A stretch of 64,000 nt of DNA, taken from contig NZ_CP109435.1 of assembly GCF_036227125.1 (NCBI RefSeq), positions 434,001 to 498,000 of the forward strand. The letters run 5' to 3'. A program made the position numbers and the translations under genes. A model generated the notes under the pieces. It did not search any database, was not told the DNA's origin, and saw nothing but the letters and a program-made list of their open reading frames with translations. Positions 7,272 through 15,885 of this stretch are shown here, one piece after another (the stretch's first letter is position 1; each line of letters begins with the position of its first letter). The stretch comes from Streptomyces sp. NBC_01485 (GTDB taxonomy: Bacteria > Actinomycetota > Actinomycetes > Streptomycetales > Streptomycetaceae).

Positions 7272-9653
7272 TCAGGCGCTCCAGGTCCAGTCGGCGACCT
7301 CGGGCAAGTCGGTGCCGTGCTCACGGATCCAGGCCTGATGGCGGGTGCGGACGTCCGCCATCTCCTGGCGTACGGCGGCGACGCGTACGGCGAGTCCGGG
7401 GACGCGGTCGATGACGTCCATGACGAGGCGGTAGCGGTCGAGGTCGTTGCGGACGACCATGTCGAACGGCGTGGTCGTGGTGCCGGACTCCTTGTAGCCG
7501 CGCACGTGCAGGTTGTGGTGGCCGGTGCGGCGGTAGGCGAGGCGGTGGATGAGCCACGGGTAGCCGTGGTAGGCGAAGATCACCGGCTTGTCGGTGGTGA
7601 ACAGGGCGTCGTACTCGAAGTCGCTCATGCCGTGCGGGTGTTCCTCGCTCGGCAGCAGCCGGGTCAGGTCGACGACGTTGACCACGCGCACAGCGAGCTG
7701 CGGGAGGTGGTGGCGCAGGAGCTGGGCGGCGGCCAGCACTTCCAGGGTGGGCACGTCGCCGGCGCAGGCCAGGACGACGTCCGGTTCACCGCCGTTCTCC
7801 GTGCCGGCCCACTCCCAGATTCCGGCGCCCCGGGCGCAGTGAGCGCGGGCCTCGTCCATCGACAGCCAGTCGAAGCAGGGCTGCTTGCCGGCCACGATGA
7901 CGTTGACGTGGTCGCGGCTGCGCAGCGCGTGATCCGCCACCGACAGCAGGGTGTTGGCGTCCGGCGGCAGATAGACGCGCACGACGTCGGGGCTCTTGTT
8001 GAGGACGTGGTCGACGAAACCGGGGTCCTGGTGGGAGAACCCGTTGTGGTCCTGGCGCCACACGTGCGACGTGAGGAGGTAGTTGAGGGACGCGATGGGT
8101 GCCCGCCATGCCAACTCCCGTGATGTCTTGAGCCACTTGATGTGCTGGTTGACCATCGAGTCGACGATGTGCACGAACGCCTCGTAACACGAGAAGAGTC
8201 CGTGACGGCCTGTCAGGAGATAGCCCTCCAGCCAGCCCTGGCAGGTGTGTTCGGAGAGGATCTCCATCACCCGGCCGTGATGCTCGAGGTGTTCGTCGAC
8301 CGGGAGGTGCTGGGCCTGCCATGCCTTTCCGCTGACGTCGAAGACGGCCTGGAGCCGGTTGGACGCGGTCTCGTCCGGGCCGACGAGGCGGAAGTCCCGG
8401 CGTCCGCCGGTGTCCTTCATCACCCGGGCCAGGAGGCCGCCGAGGACGCGGGTCGGCTCGTGCAGCGTGGTGCCCGGCTTGTCGACGGGCACGGCGAACT
8501 CGTCGAGCGGTGCGATGGGCAGATCCCGCACGAGCAGGCCGCCGTTGGCATGCGGGGTGGCGCCGAGCCGCTGTGCGCCGTCGGGAACGCAGGCGAGGAC
8601 GTCCGCGACGGGGCGGCCGTCGGCGCCGAAGAGTTCCCGGGGCTTGTACGAGCGCAGCCAGGCCTCCAACTGGCGGAGGTGGTCGGGGTTTTCACGGACG
8701 CCGGCGAGCGGGACCTGGTGGGCGCGCCAGGTGCCCTCGACGGGCACGCCGTCCACCTCGGCGGGACCGGTCCAGCCCTTCGGGGTGCGCAGCACGATCA
8801 TCGGCCAGTGCACGCGCTCGGTGACACCGTCCTCGCGGGCGGTCTGTTGCATCACGGCGATGCGGTCCAGCGCGTCGTCCAGCGCCGCCGCCATGGCCCG
8901 GTGCACCTGGACCGGGTCGTCGCCGGTCACATGGATCGGCTCGTGCCCGTATCCCCGCAGGAGCTCGTCGAGTTCGGCCTCCGGGATGCGGGAGAGCACC
9001 GTCGGGTTGGCGATCTTGTAGCCGTTGAGGTGCAGGATCGGCAGCACCGCGCCGTCGTGCGCCGGGTCCAGGAACTTGTTGGAGTGCCAGGCGGCGGCCA
9101 GCGGACCGGTCTCCGCCTCACCGTCGCCGATCACGCAGGCGACGAGGAGGTCGGGGTTGTCGAATGCGGCGCCGTAGGCGTGGGAGAGCGAGTAGCCGAG
9201 TTCGCCGCCCTCGTGGATCGAGCCGGGCGTCTCGGGCGCGACATGGCTGGGCACGCCTCCGGGGAAGGAGAACTGCCGGAACAGCCGCGCCATGCCGGCG
9301 GAGTCCCTGGGCACGTCCGGGTAGGTCTCGCTGTAGCTGCCCTCCAGCCAGGCGTTGGCCAGGATGGACGGCCCTCCGTGGCCCGGTCCCCAGACGCACA
9401 GGGCGTCGAGTCCGCGCGCCTTGATCACGCGGTTGAGGTGGGTGTACACGAGGTTGAGGCCGGGCGAGGTGCCCCAGTGGCCCAGCAGCCTCGGCTTGAT
9501 GTGCTCGGGCCGCAGGGGTTCGGTCAGCAGCGGGTTGGCCATCAGGTAGATCTGTCCGGCGGCCAGGTAGTTGGCGGCCCGCCAGTGCGCGTCCAGGGTG
9601 CGCAACTCGTCGTCGGAAAGTACCGTGGCGTCCTGGTGTTCGACCTTGGGCAT
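7272..9653 (-). CDS. xfp: Xylulose-5-phosphate/fructose-6-phosphate phosphoketolase
   Basis: 793 residues, full length for the family. This thiamine-diphosphate enzyme splits xylulose-5-P (or fructose-6-P) with phosphate into acetyl-P plus glyceraldehyde-3-P (or erythrose-4-P). Visible landmarks are the N-terminal [26 protein letters not shown], the ThDP-binding [20 protein letters not shown], and the C-terminal YHGYPWLIH and [17 protein letters not shown]. Start ATG 9653 has a GGAG site. It is divergent from ppk2 with only 36 bp between the starts, so its promoter must overlap that gap or the other gene. It probably supplies acetyl-P and ATP when respiration is limited (inference from context). 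Confidence 0.95.
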   Translation of the reverse strand: MPKVEHQDATVLSDDELRTLDAHWRAANYLAAGQIYLMANPLLTEPLRPEHIKPRLLGHWGTSPGLNLVYTHLNRVIKARGLDALCVWGPGHGGPSILANAWLEGSYSETYPDVPRDSAGMARLFRQFSFPGGVPSHVAPETPGSIHEGGELGYSLSHAYGAAFDNPDLLVACVIGDGEAETGPLAAAWHSNKFLDPAHDGAVLPILHLNGYKIANPTVLSRIPEAELDELLRGYGHEPIHVTGDDPVQVHRAMAAALDDALDRIAVMQQTAREDGVTERVHWPMIVLRTPKGWTGPAEVDGVPVEGTWRAHQVPLAGVRENPDHLRQLEAWLRSYKPRELFGADGRPVADVLACVPDGAQRLGATPHANGGLLVRDLPIAPLDEFAVPVDKPGTTLHEPTRVLGGLLARVMKDTGGRRDFRLVGPDETASNRLQAVFDVSGKAWQAQHLPVDEHLEHHGRVMEILSEHTCQGWLEGYLLTGRHGLFSCYEAFVHIVDSMVNQHIKWLKTSRELAWRAPIASLNYLLTSHVWRQDHNGFSHQDPGFVDHVLNKSPDVVRVYLPPDANTLLSVADHALRSRDHVNVIVAGKQPCFDWLSMDEARAHCARGAGIWEWAGTENGGEPDVVLACAGDVPTLEVLAAAQLLRHHLPQLAVRVVNVVDLTRLLPSEEHPHGMSDFEYDALFTTDKPVIFAYHGYPWLIHRLAYRRTGHHNLHVRGYKESGTTTTPFDMVVRNDLDRYRLVMDVIDRVPGLAVRVAAVRQEMADVRTRHQAWIREHGTDLPEVADWTWSA

Positions 9654-9689
9654 GAGGGACTCCGGAAGTCATCGGGCGGTGGAGGCGGC

Positions 9690-10493
9690 ATGGCCGGCAA
9701 GAAGGCGGCGGCGTTGCCGCGCAAGGTGTACGAGAAGGAACTGCTGCGTCTGCAGACCGAGTTGGTGAAGCTGCAGGAGTGGGTGCGGGCGTCGGGCACC
9801 CGGCTGGTGGTGGTCTTCGAAGGGCGGGACGCGGCGGGCAAGGGCGGCACGATCAAACGGGTCGCCGAACACCTCAACCCGCGTGTGGCCCGGATCGCGG
9901 CGCTTCCGAAGCCGACTGAGCGCGAGCGCACCCAGTGGTACTTCCAGCGGTACGTCGAGCATCTGCCGGCGGCGGGCGAGATCGTGCTGTTCGACCGGTC
10001 CTGGTACAACCGGGCCGGTGTCGAGCACGTGATGGGCTTCTGCACGAAGGAGGAGCACCAGCTCTTCCTCCGGCAGTGCCCGGTCTTCGAGCGGATGCTG
10101 GTCGAGGCGGGGGTCCTGCTGCGCAAGTACTGGTTCTCGGTGAGCGACACCGAGCAGCAGGAGCGCTTCCGGCGACGGCTGGGGGATCCGCTGCGGCGCT
10201 GGAAGCTGTCCCCGATGGACCTGGAGTCGATCACCCACTGGGAGGCGTACTCCCGGGCGAAGGACGAGATGCTGGTGCACACCGACATCAGCGAGGCTCC
10301 CTGGTACGTGGTGGAGAGCGACGACAAGCGCCGGGCGCGGCTGAACATGATCGCCCATCTGCTGGACTCCGTGCCGTACCACGACGTCCCTCCGCCCGTC
10401 CTCGATCTGCCGAAGCGCCCGGGCTCGACCGGCTACGAGCGCCCGCCGCGCGATCTGCAGACCTACGTCCCCGATCACGCGGCGAGTCTCTGA
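9690..10493 (+). CDS. ppk2: Polyphosphate kinase 2 family protein
   Basis: 267 residues from ATG 9690, which has GGAGG four bases upstream; the open frame extends much further 5' but that part is antisense to phosphoketolase. Walker A is EGRDAAGKGGT, Walker B is LFDRSWYNRAGVEHVMGF, and a lid follows with EQQERFRRR, giving the PPK2 P-loop fold that uses polyphosphate to phosphorylate nucleoside mono- or diphosphates. Class cannot be decided by eye, though a single domain of this size fits class I/III. Its neighbours suggest a role in energy supply under low oxygen. It converges on a truncated USP gene. Confidence 0.93.
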   Translation: MAGKKAAALPRKVYEKELLRLQTELVKLQEWVRASGTRLVVVFEGRDAAGKGGTIKRVAEHLNPRVARIAALPKPTERERTQWYFQRYVEHLPAAGEIVLFDRSWYNRAGVEHVMGFCTKEEHQLFLRQCPVFERMLVEAGVLLRKYWFSVSDTEQQERFRRRLGDPLRRWKLSPMDLESITHWEAYSRAKDEMLVHTDISEAPWYVVESDDKRRARLNMIAHLLDSVPYHDVPPPVLDLPKRPGSTGYERPPRDLQTYVPDHAASL

Positions 10494-10510
10494 GCAGCCG
10501 GCCGCCGCTC

Positions 10511-10853
10511 TCACGCCCGCTCGGGTACGACCGCGACGGCGCAGGCGGCGTGGTGCAGTACGGCATGGGCGACCCGCCCCGACTGGAGACCGGACCGCCC
10601 GGGGCGGCGCCGGGCGCCGACCACCAGCAGGTCGGCCCCGTGCGAGGCGGCCGGGCGCACCCCGCGGGCCGGACCCTCCACCGTGGGTCGGCGCAGTTCC
10701 ACGTCCGGCGGAGCATCCTTGAGCGCCTGCTCCAGAACCTCGGCGGCCTGCTGCTCGTGCGGCCGTGCGGGTTCACCGGCGAGCAGCGGGTGGTCGGTGC
10801 TCTCGTGCGCCGGGCACCGCCAGGCCCGTACGGCCTCGGAGGGACCATCCTGC
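10511..10853 (-). pseudogene. Universal stress protein, C-terminal domain fragment
   Basis: The minus frame right after the alcohol dehydrogenase stop reads EAVRAWRCPAHESTDHPLL, then ADLLVVGARRRPGRSGLQSG and VAHAVLHHAACAVAVVPE, matching the second half of the second domain of two-domain USPs, including the G-2x-G-9x-G(S/T)-type ATP loop. No in-frame start occurs before the GTG at 10702, and the first ~180 residues are absent. It therefore looks fused by deletion to the end of the dehydrogenase gene and is probably not translated on its own. Confidence 0.75.
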
Positions 10854-11876
10854 TCACCGTCCCGCGTCGAGGTCGAAGACGATCCGGGCCTTGACCTCGC
10901 CGCGCAGCACCTCGTCGATGCAGTCGTTGACGGAGGCGAGCGGGCGGGCCTCGTAGACGACCTTGGTGCGGCCGGCCGCGTGCAGTTGGAAGACCTCGGC
11001 GAGGTCCTGCCGGGTGCCGACGATCGAGCCGATCACCGAGGTGCCGTTGAGCACGGTGTCGAAGATGGGCACGCGGACCGTGCCGTGCGCCGGCAGGGCC
11101 ACCATGACCAGCTTGCCGCCGCGCCGCAGCCCGGCGTTGACGGCCTCGAAGGCCGCGTCGTTCACCGCGAGCGCGATCGCCGCGTGGGCGCCGCCGTGCC
11201 GCTTGAGCACCTCGCCGACGTTCTCCTTGCGAGCGTCGATGACGATGTCCGCGCCGAGGTCGGCGGCCAGTTGGAGCTTGTCGTCGGTGACGTCGATCGC
11301 CGCGACCGTGGCTCCGGCGATCTTCGCGTACTGCACGGCGAGATGGCCGAGCCCGCCGACGCCGGAGATCGCGACGAGCTGGGTGGGCCTGACGTCGGCG
11401 ACCTTCAGAGCCTTGTACGTCGTCACGCCCGCGCAGGTCAGCGGGGCGGCCTCCAAGGCGGTGATCCCGTCGGGCACGGGCTGGGCGAAGTCGGCCCAGG
11501 CAAGCATCTTCTCGGCGTACCCGCCGTCGCAGCCGTAGCCGGTGTTGACCTGCTGCTCGCACAGCGTCTCCCAGCCGGAAAGGCAGTGCTCGCACCGCCC
11601 GCACGTCCTGCCGAGCCACGGAACGGCGACCCGCTGCCCGACGGACAGGTGGGTGACGCCCTCGCCGAGCACCTCCACCAGGCCGACGCCCTCGTGCCCG
11701 GGGACGAACGGCGGGTTCGGCTTGACCGGCCAGTCGCCGTGGGCCGCGTGGATGTCGGTGTGGCACAGCCCGGACGCCTCCACCCGGACGCGGACCTGGC
11801 CGGGGCCGGGCTCGGGGTCGGGGCGCTCCTCGATGACCAGGGGCTCGCCGAACGCTCGTACGACCGCTGCCTTCAT
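10854..11876 (-). CDS. Zinc-dependent alcohol dehydrogenase (AdhP-like)
   Basis: 340 residues of the medium-chain dehydrogenase family. Catalytic zinc ligands are in GLCHTDIHAAHGDWP and GHEGVG. The structural zinc loop CGRCEHCLSGWETLC is complete, and the NAD-binding motif is SGVGGLGHLA. Size and motifs fit AdhP/AdhA-type ethanol dehydrogenases that reoxidise NADH with acetaldehyde. Start ATG 11876 has GAGGAG upstream. It lies 32 bp downstream of the two-domain USP gene, so USP-adh likely form one transcript from the boxes at 12894-12927. A fermentative role alongside phosphoketolase is plausible. Confidence 0.94.
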   Translation of the reverse strand: MKAAVVRAFGEPLVIEERPDPEPGPGQVRVRVEASGLCHTDIHAAHGDWPVKPNPPFVPGHEGVGLVEVLGEGVTHLSVGQRVAVPWLGRTCGRCEHCLSGWETLCEQQVNTGYGCDGGYAEKMLAWADFAQPVPDGITALEAAPLTCAGVTTYKALKVADVRPTQLVAISGVGGLGHLAVQYAKIAGATVAAIDVTDDKLQLAADLGADIVIDARKENVGEVLKRHGGAHAAIALAVNDAAFEAVNAGLRRGGKLVMVALPAHGTVRVPIFDTVLNGTSVIGSIVGTRQDLAEVFQLHAAGRTKVVYEARPLASVNDCIDEVLRGEVKARIVFDLDAGR

Positions 11877-11908
11877 GGGTGTCTTCTCCTCGGGATTGGG
11901 TGGGGGGG

Positions 11909-12814
11909 TCAGCTGTGAGGGACGACGGCGACGGGGGCGGTGGAGTGGTGCAGGACAGCGTGCGTGACGTGTCCGATGTGAGCGCCGAACGGGCTGTGGC
12001 GGACCCGCCGGCCCACGACGACGAGCGATGCCTCGCGGCAGGCGTCCACGACGTGGAGGGCAGCGCTGCCGTAGCGGGACTCCTCGACGACCTCGACGTC
12101 CGGGTACTTCTGCCGCCAGGGCCGCAGCGCTTCGGCCAGCGCCTCAGCGTCGCTGAGGGCCAGCGCCTCGTGCAGGGCGGGGTTGGCGGGCGTGCCGTAC
12201 GCGTAGTAGGGCGGAGGGTTCCAGCCGTGGACGACCCGCAGGGACGTCGCGCGGCGCTCGGCGGCGTCGAAGGCGAACTCGATCAGCGCCTCGTCCGGGT
12301 GCTCGACGTCTAGTCCGAGGACCACGGGCAGGAAGGGGGTCGCGGCGGAGGGAATACCGACCGGGTCCGGCTCGTGCTCGTCGGCGGCCACTTCCAGCGC
12401 GCGGACCAGCACGACGGGGCGGTCCGCGTGCGCAACGGCGGACAGGCCCACGGAGCCGAGCATGAACCCGCCGATCCCGCCGAAGCCACGCGAGCCCAGG
12501 ACGAGCAGCTCGGCGCTCTTCCCCGCCTCGGCCAGCACGTCACCGGGGTGTCCGGAGAGCTGCTCAGTGATCACCTCGACGCCGGGGTGACGCAGGCTGA
12601 TGCCCTCGGCAGCCTCGCGGGGGATGCGCTCGGTCCAGTGCTGCTGGGTCTCGGCTCCCAGGAGCGGCGCCTGGGCCATCGGCTCCGGTACCGGCTCCCA
12701 GACGTGGACGATCTTCAGTGGCAGGTCGCGCAGCTCGGCTTCGCGAGCCGCCCATTCCGCGGCGGCCCGGCTCTCGAGCGAGCCGTCGAGACCTACGGTG
12801 ATGGTGCGGAGCAT
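11909..12814 (-). CDS. Universal stress protein, two UspA domains
   Basis: 301 residues. Domain 1 (~1-145) begins MLRTITVGLDGSLESRAA and carries VLGSRGFGGIGGFMLGSVG with a canonical ATP-binding loop. Domain 2 (~155-300) ends VVGRRVRHSPFGAHIGHVTH and PVAVVPHS, a more divergent loop. I set the start at ATG 12814 because a strong GGAGGTGGA site precedes it; a longer reading to 13045 would run through the regulatory boxes. Tandem-domain USPs are hallmark members of DevR/DosR and OsdR regulons, and two dyads of that type lie 80-113 bp upstream. Confidence 0.93.
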   Translation of the reverse strand: MLRTITVGLDGSLESRAAAEWAAREAELRDLPLKIVHVWEPVPEPMAQAPLLGAETQQHWTERIPREAAEGISLRHPGVEVITEQLSGHPGDVLAEAGKSAELLVLGSRGFGGIGGFMLGSVGLSAVAHADRPVVLVRALEVAADEHEPDPVGIPSAATPFLPVVLGLDVEHPDEALIEFAFDAAERRATSLRVVHGWNPPPYYAYGTPANPALHEALALSDAEALAEALRPWRQKYPDVEVVEESRYGSAALHVVDACREASLVVVGRRVRHSPFGAHIGHVTHAVLHHSTAPVAVVPHS

Positions 12815-12893
12815 GATCTCCACCTCCTGGGGCGAGGGATCCTGGGGCAGGGGATCCGCTTCCAGAGTGGTCTTCGGACGGTTCTCCGTGCAG

Positions 12894-12907
12894 GGGCCAC
12901 TGGTCCC
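12894..12907. promoter_or_regulatory. Candidate DevR/OsdR-type box (USP-proximal)
   Basis: GGGCCACTGGTCCC: arms GGGCC and GTCCC (one mismatch) around ACTG. On the opposite strand it starts GGGACCAG, the closest of the boxes to the mycobacterial GGGAC core. It lies 80 bp upstream of the USP start. Confidence 0.55.
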
Positions 12908-12913
12908 GGCTTG

Positions 12914-12927
12914 GGGCCGACCGGTCC
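12914..12927. promoter_or_regulatory. Candidate DevR/OsdR-type box (USP-distal)
   Basis: GGGCCGACCGGTCC within a wider GGGG...CCCC dyad, 20 bp (about two helical turns) from the proximal box, an arrangement like paired DosR sites. It could serve the USP gene or, less likely, the divergent SulP gene. Confidence 0.5.
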
Positions 12928-13100
12928 CCCGCACGGCTCGGCGTGGCAGCCCGGGTAGGTGAAAGCCGGAGCTCCGGCGACGGCACTCGTGCACGGCCAT
13001 GGTCGTGATTCTCTTCGAGGGGGTCGGGTCGTTGCCTGACGGCACTCACTCCGGCCTCGCGCGCCGGGCGGCACCGGATGCCGAAGGTCCGCGGCCATGG

Positions 13101-13114
13101 GGGCTGAACGGCCC
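13101..13114. promoter_or_regulatory. Candidate DevR/OsdR-type box upstream of SulP gene
   Basis: GGGCTGAACGGCCC fits the GGGNC-like N4 GGCCC pattern, and a second imperfect copy (GGGCCGTTGGGCTC) follows at 13124-13137. The pair ends about 95 bp before the SulP start. The two-box arrangement mirrors that of the divergent USP gene. Confidence 0.5.
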
Positions 13115-13231
13115 TGCGTCGAGGGGCCGTTGGGCTCGGTGCGGCACCGGGGGCGCCCAGACCGTCTGCCGGGGTCCTCGCGCCCGGCCGCACACCGGTG
13201 GATCATGAGGTCAGACGACGGAAGGCGGCAG

Positions 13232-14959
13232 ATGTCCCAGGGCTCGGGCAGACGACACGTCTCGCAATGGCGCCGACTGGCGCCGGGCCTCGTCGCGCTC
13301 CTCGGCTACCGGCGCTCGTGGCTGACGGGTGACCTGCTCGCCGGTGTGACGGTGGCCGCGTACCTCGTGCCGCAGGTCATGGCGTACGCGGGGGTGGCGG
13401 GGCTGCCGCCGGTGGCCGGCCTGTGGGCGATCCTGCCGGCCCTCGCGATGTACGCCCTGTTCGGTTCCTCGCGGCTCCTGTCGGTCGGCCCCGAGTCCAC
13501 GACCGCCCTCATGACGGCCACCGTGGTCGCACCGCTCGCCGCCGGGGACCCCGGACGCTACGCGTCGCTGGCAGCGGCCCTGGCGGTCACGGTCGGGCTG
13601 CTCTGCCTGGTCGCCCGGGCGGTGCGGCTGGGCTTCCTCGCGGACCTGCTGTCCCGCCCCGTCCTGATCGGCTATCTGGCGGGCGTGGCGCTCATCATGA
13701 TGGTGGACCAGGTGCCCAAGCTCACCGGGGTGCGGACGACCGGCGCGGAGTTCTTCCCTCAACTGTGGTCCTTCGTCACCCACCTGACGGACGCGCACCT
13801 GGCGACCGTCGTGTTCTCCGCCGTCGTGCTCGTGTTCCTCTTCGTGACGGCCCGGTACGTCCCTGCCGTGCCCGGTCCGCTGGTGGCGGTCGTCCTGGGC
13901 ACCGCCGCCGTCGTCGTCTTCGACCTCGACGGGCGGTACGGGCTGAAGGTGATCGGCGAGGTCCCGTCCGGTCTGCCGGGCCTCGCCGTCCCGGACCTGA
14001 GCGAGTTGCCGCGTCTCGTCCTGCCCGCGCTCGGTGTGCTGCTGGTCGCCTACACCGACTTCATCCTGACCGCGCGGGCCTTCACCGACCGCGACGACGA
14101 AGGTCCCGGGCTCGACGCCAACCAGGAGTTCCTCGCCCTGGGCGCGGCCAACCTGGGCGCCGGGGCGCTGCACGGTTTCCCGGTGAGCAGCAGCGCCAGC
14201 CGCACCGCGCTGGCCTCCTCGGGGGGTGCCCGCAGCCAGGCGTACTCCCTGTGGGCCGGGGCGGTGGTGCTCGCCGTGCTGCTCTTCCTGAGCCCGCTGC
14301 TGTCCCGCACGCCGTCGGCCGTGCTCGGCGCGCTCGTCGTCTACGCGGCGGTCCGCATGATCGACCTCGCCGGCTTCCGACGGCTGGCGTCCTTCCGCCG
14401 CCGGGAACTGCTCCTGGCGCTCGGCTGCCTCGCCGGGGTGCTCGCCCTGGACATCCTGTACGGGGTGATCGTGGCCGTCGGTCTGTCGGTGGCCGAGCTG
14501 CTGACCCGGGTGGCGCGCCCGCACGACGCGATCGAGGGACTGGTCCCCGGTGTGGCCGGCATGCACGACGTCGCCGACTATCGACAGGCCCGGACTGTTC
14601 CCGGACTGCTCGTCTACCGCTACGACTCGCCGTTGTTCTTCGCCAACGCGGAGAACTTCCGGCGTCGTGCCCTGGCCGCCCTGGACGAACAGAGCGACCC
14701 GGTCCGCTGGTTCGTCCTCAACACCGAGGCCAATGTCGAGGTCGACATCACCGCCCTCGACGCGGTCGACGAACTGCGCCGCGAACTGGCCCACCGCGGC
14801 GTCGTGTTCGCCCTCGCCCGCGTGAAGCAGGACCTGCTGAACGACCTGGAGAGGTACGGCCTGGTGGGCTCGGTCGGCAGGGAACGGATCTTCCCGACGC
14901 TGCCTACGGCCGTGGCCGCGTACCGCGCGTGGCTCGGCGGTCAGCCCGGCGGTCAGTAG
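13232..14959 (+). CDS. SulP-family anion transporter with STAS domain
   Basis: 575 residues if started at ATG 13232 (GGAAGG site; an alternative ATG is at 13205). About 10-12 hydrophobic segments span residues ~20-420, with family landmarks PQVMAYAGVAGLPPVAGL near the N-terminus and NLGAGALHGFPVSSSASRTA mid-protein. The C-terminal STAS domain (~435-560) contains YRYDSPLFFANAENFRRR and VEVDITALDAVDEL. The family moves sulfate, bicarbonate or other anions; no substrate can be assigned. SulP proteins are found in DevR-type regulons, consistent with the boxes upstream. Confidence 0.93.
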   Translation: MSQGSGRRHVSQWRRLAPGLVALLGYRRSWLTGDLLAGVTVAAYLVPQVMAYAGVAGLPPVAGLWAILPALAMYALFGSSRLLSVGPESTTALMTATVVAPLAAGDPGRYASLAAALAVTVGLLCLVARAVRLGFLADLLSRPVLIGYLAGVALIMMVDQVPKLTGVRTTGAEFFPQLWSFVTHLTDAHLATVVFSAVVLVFLFVTARYVPAVPGPLVAVVLGTAAVVVFDLDGRYGLKVIGEVPSGLPGLAVPDLSELPRLVLPALGVLLVAYTDFILTARAFTDRDDEGPGLDANQEFLALGAANLGAGALHGFPVSSSASRTALASSGGARSQAYSLWAGAVVLAVLLFLSPLLSRTPSAVLGALVVYAAVRMIDLAGFRRLASFRRRELLLALGCLAGVLALDILYGVIVAVGLSVAELLTRVARPHDAIEGLVPGVAGMHDVADYRQARTVPGLLVYRYDSPLFFANAENFRRRALAALDEQSDPVRWFVLNTEANVEVDITALDAVDELRRELAHRGVVFALARVKQDLLNDLERYGLVGSVGRERIFPTLPTAVAAYRAWLGGQPGGQ

Positions 14960-15285
14960 GCGGGCACACCCCGCCTCCTCGAAGCGTTCGCGGACGCCGT
15001 CGATCAGGGCCCGGCCGGGGACCGGGGTGTCGCGCAGCGGGAAGGAGACGCCGAGGGACTCGTACTTCGGGGCTCCGAGCCTGTGGGTCCGGGTCGATGA
15101 AGAGCAGCCCGATGCCCGCGCCCAGTGGTTCAGCAGACGATCAGCTGCCGTGCCGTACCAAAACTCCCTGTTCTGTACCGGATGGCCCACTCTCCGGACC
15201 AGGTGGCCCATGGCCCGCCCCAAAGGACGCGGCACACGCTGGAGGCGGAAATCCGCACAGCCCGTACACCCCCCGGAGGCATCCC
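14960..15285. other. Intergenic region, possible gene remnant
   Basis: 326 bp between SulP and the cyclic-nucleotide-binding gene. The minus strand can be read as a conserved-looking piece (YESLGVSFPLRDTPVP, then a helical segment) at about 14980-15070, with an apparent frame slip near 15085. I do not recognise the family; it may be another decayed gene. No DevR-type dyad was seen here. Confidence 0.3.
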
Positions 15286-15762
15286 ATGAACGCTTCCCCC
15301 ACTCCCAGCCCCAGCCCCAGCACGCTGCGCGCACTGTCCGCCGAACACCGCCAGCGGCTCATGCGCGTCGCCCGAGAGGTGTCCATCCCCCAGGGAACAC
15401 GTCTGTTCGAGGAAGGTGGACGCGCCGACCGCTTCTGGATCATCCGCACCGGCAGGATCGAGCTCGACATGCACGTGCCGGGCCGTCGGGCGGCTGTCAT
15501 CGAGAACCTCGGGCACAACGAACTGGTCGGCTGGTCCTGGCTCTTCACCCCGCGCGTCTGGCACCTGGGCGCCGAAGCCACCACACCGGTGCGGGCCTAC
15601 GAGTTCGACGCCACGGCCGTCCGGTCCATGTGCCAGGACGACGCGGCCCTGGGCAGCGAAGTCGCCCAGTGGGTCGGTGGCGTACTCGCCCACCGTCTCC
15701 GCTCGGCCAGGACCCGCCTCCTGAACCTGTACGCCCCCTACGGCGCCGACAGCACCGTCTGA
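15286..15762 (+). CDS. Stand-alone cyclic nucleotide-binding (Crp/Fnr-like) domain protein
   Basis: 158 residues from ATG 15286 with GGAGG upstream. The cNMP-binding beta-roll is clear: IPQGTRLFEEGGRADRFWII, then LDMHVPGRRAAVIENLGHNE, followed by the C-helix. The phosphate-binding cassette is divergent: GWSWLF replaces the usual GExA..R(A/T). The protein ends right after the dimer helix, so the HTH of Crp/Fnr regulators is missing and it cannot bind DNA in that way. It may be a sensor or partner protein; ligand binding is doubtful. It is followed by the DevR-like gene 123 bp downstream. Confidence 0.8.
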   Translation: MNASPTPSPSPSTLRALSAEHRQRLMRVAREVSIPQGTRLFEEGGRADRFWIIRTGRIELDMHVPGRRAAVIENLGHNELVGWSWLFTPRVWHLGAEATTPVRAYEFDATAVRSMCQDDAALGSEVAQWVGGVLAHRLRSARTRLLNLYAPYGADSTV

Positions 15763-15789
15763 CCCGGTCCAGCTCCCTCCGGGCGAGTG

Positions 15790-15803
15790 GGGCCGGTCGG
15801 CCC
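15790..15803. promoter_or_regulatory. Candidate DevR/OsdR-type box, autoregulatory
   Basis: GGGCCGGTCGGCCC is the exact reverse complement of the box at 5336. It is 82 bp upstream of the DevR-like start, followed by CTAGTG. The position suggests autoregulation of the regulator, as known for DosR and OsdR. Confidence 0.62.
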
Positions 15804-15885
15804 TAGTGCATTCCGTTCAGGCGCGTGATGATCTGAATCATCGACCGGTCGCAGTCTGTCATCCGCCGGGGAACGAGGGATCACC

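Noticed and set aside
9656..9670. GGGACTCCGGAAGTC as a DevR box between xfp and ppk2
   Set aside because: It has a GGGACT half-site but lacks the CCC end shared by the other boxes, and it overlaps ribosome sites. Mentioned only within the divergent-gap finding.
13211..15334. Long minus-strand frame opposite the SulP gene
   Set aside because: Gln/Arg/His-rich shadow of the SulP coding strand. Only its first part (14980-15150) might be a genuine remnant and that is noted separately.
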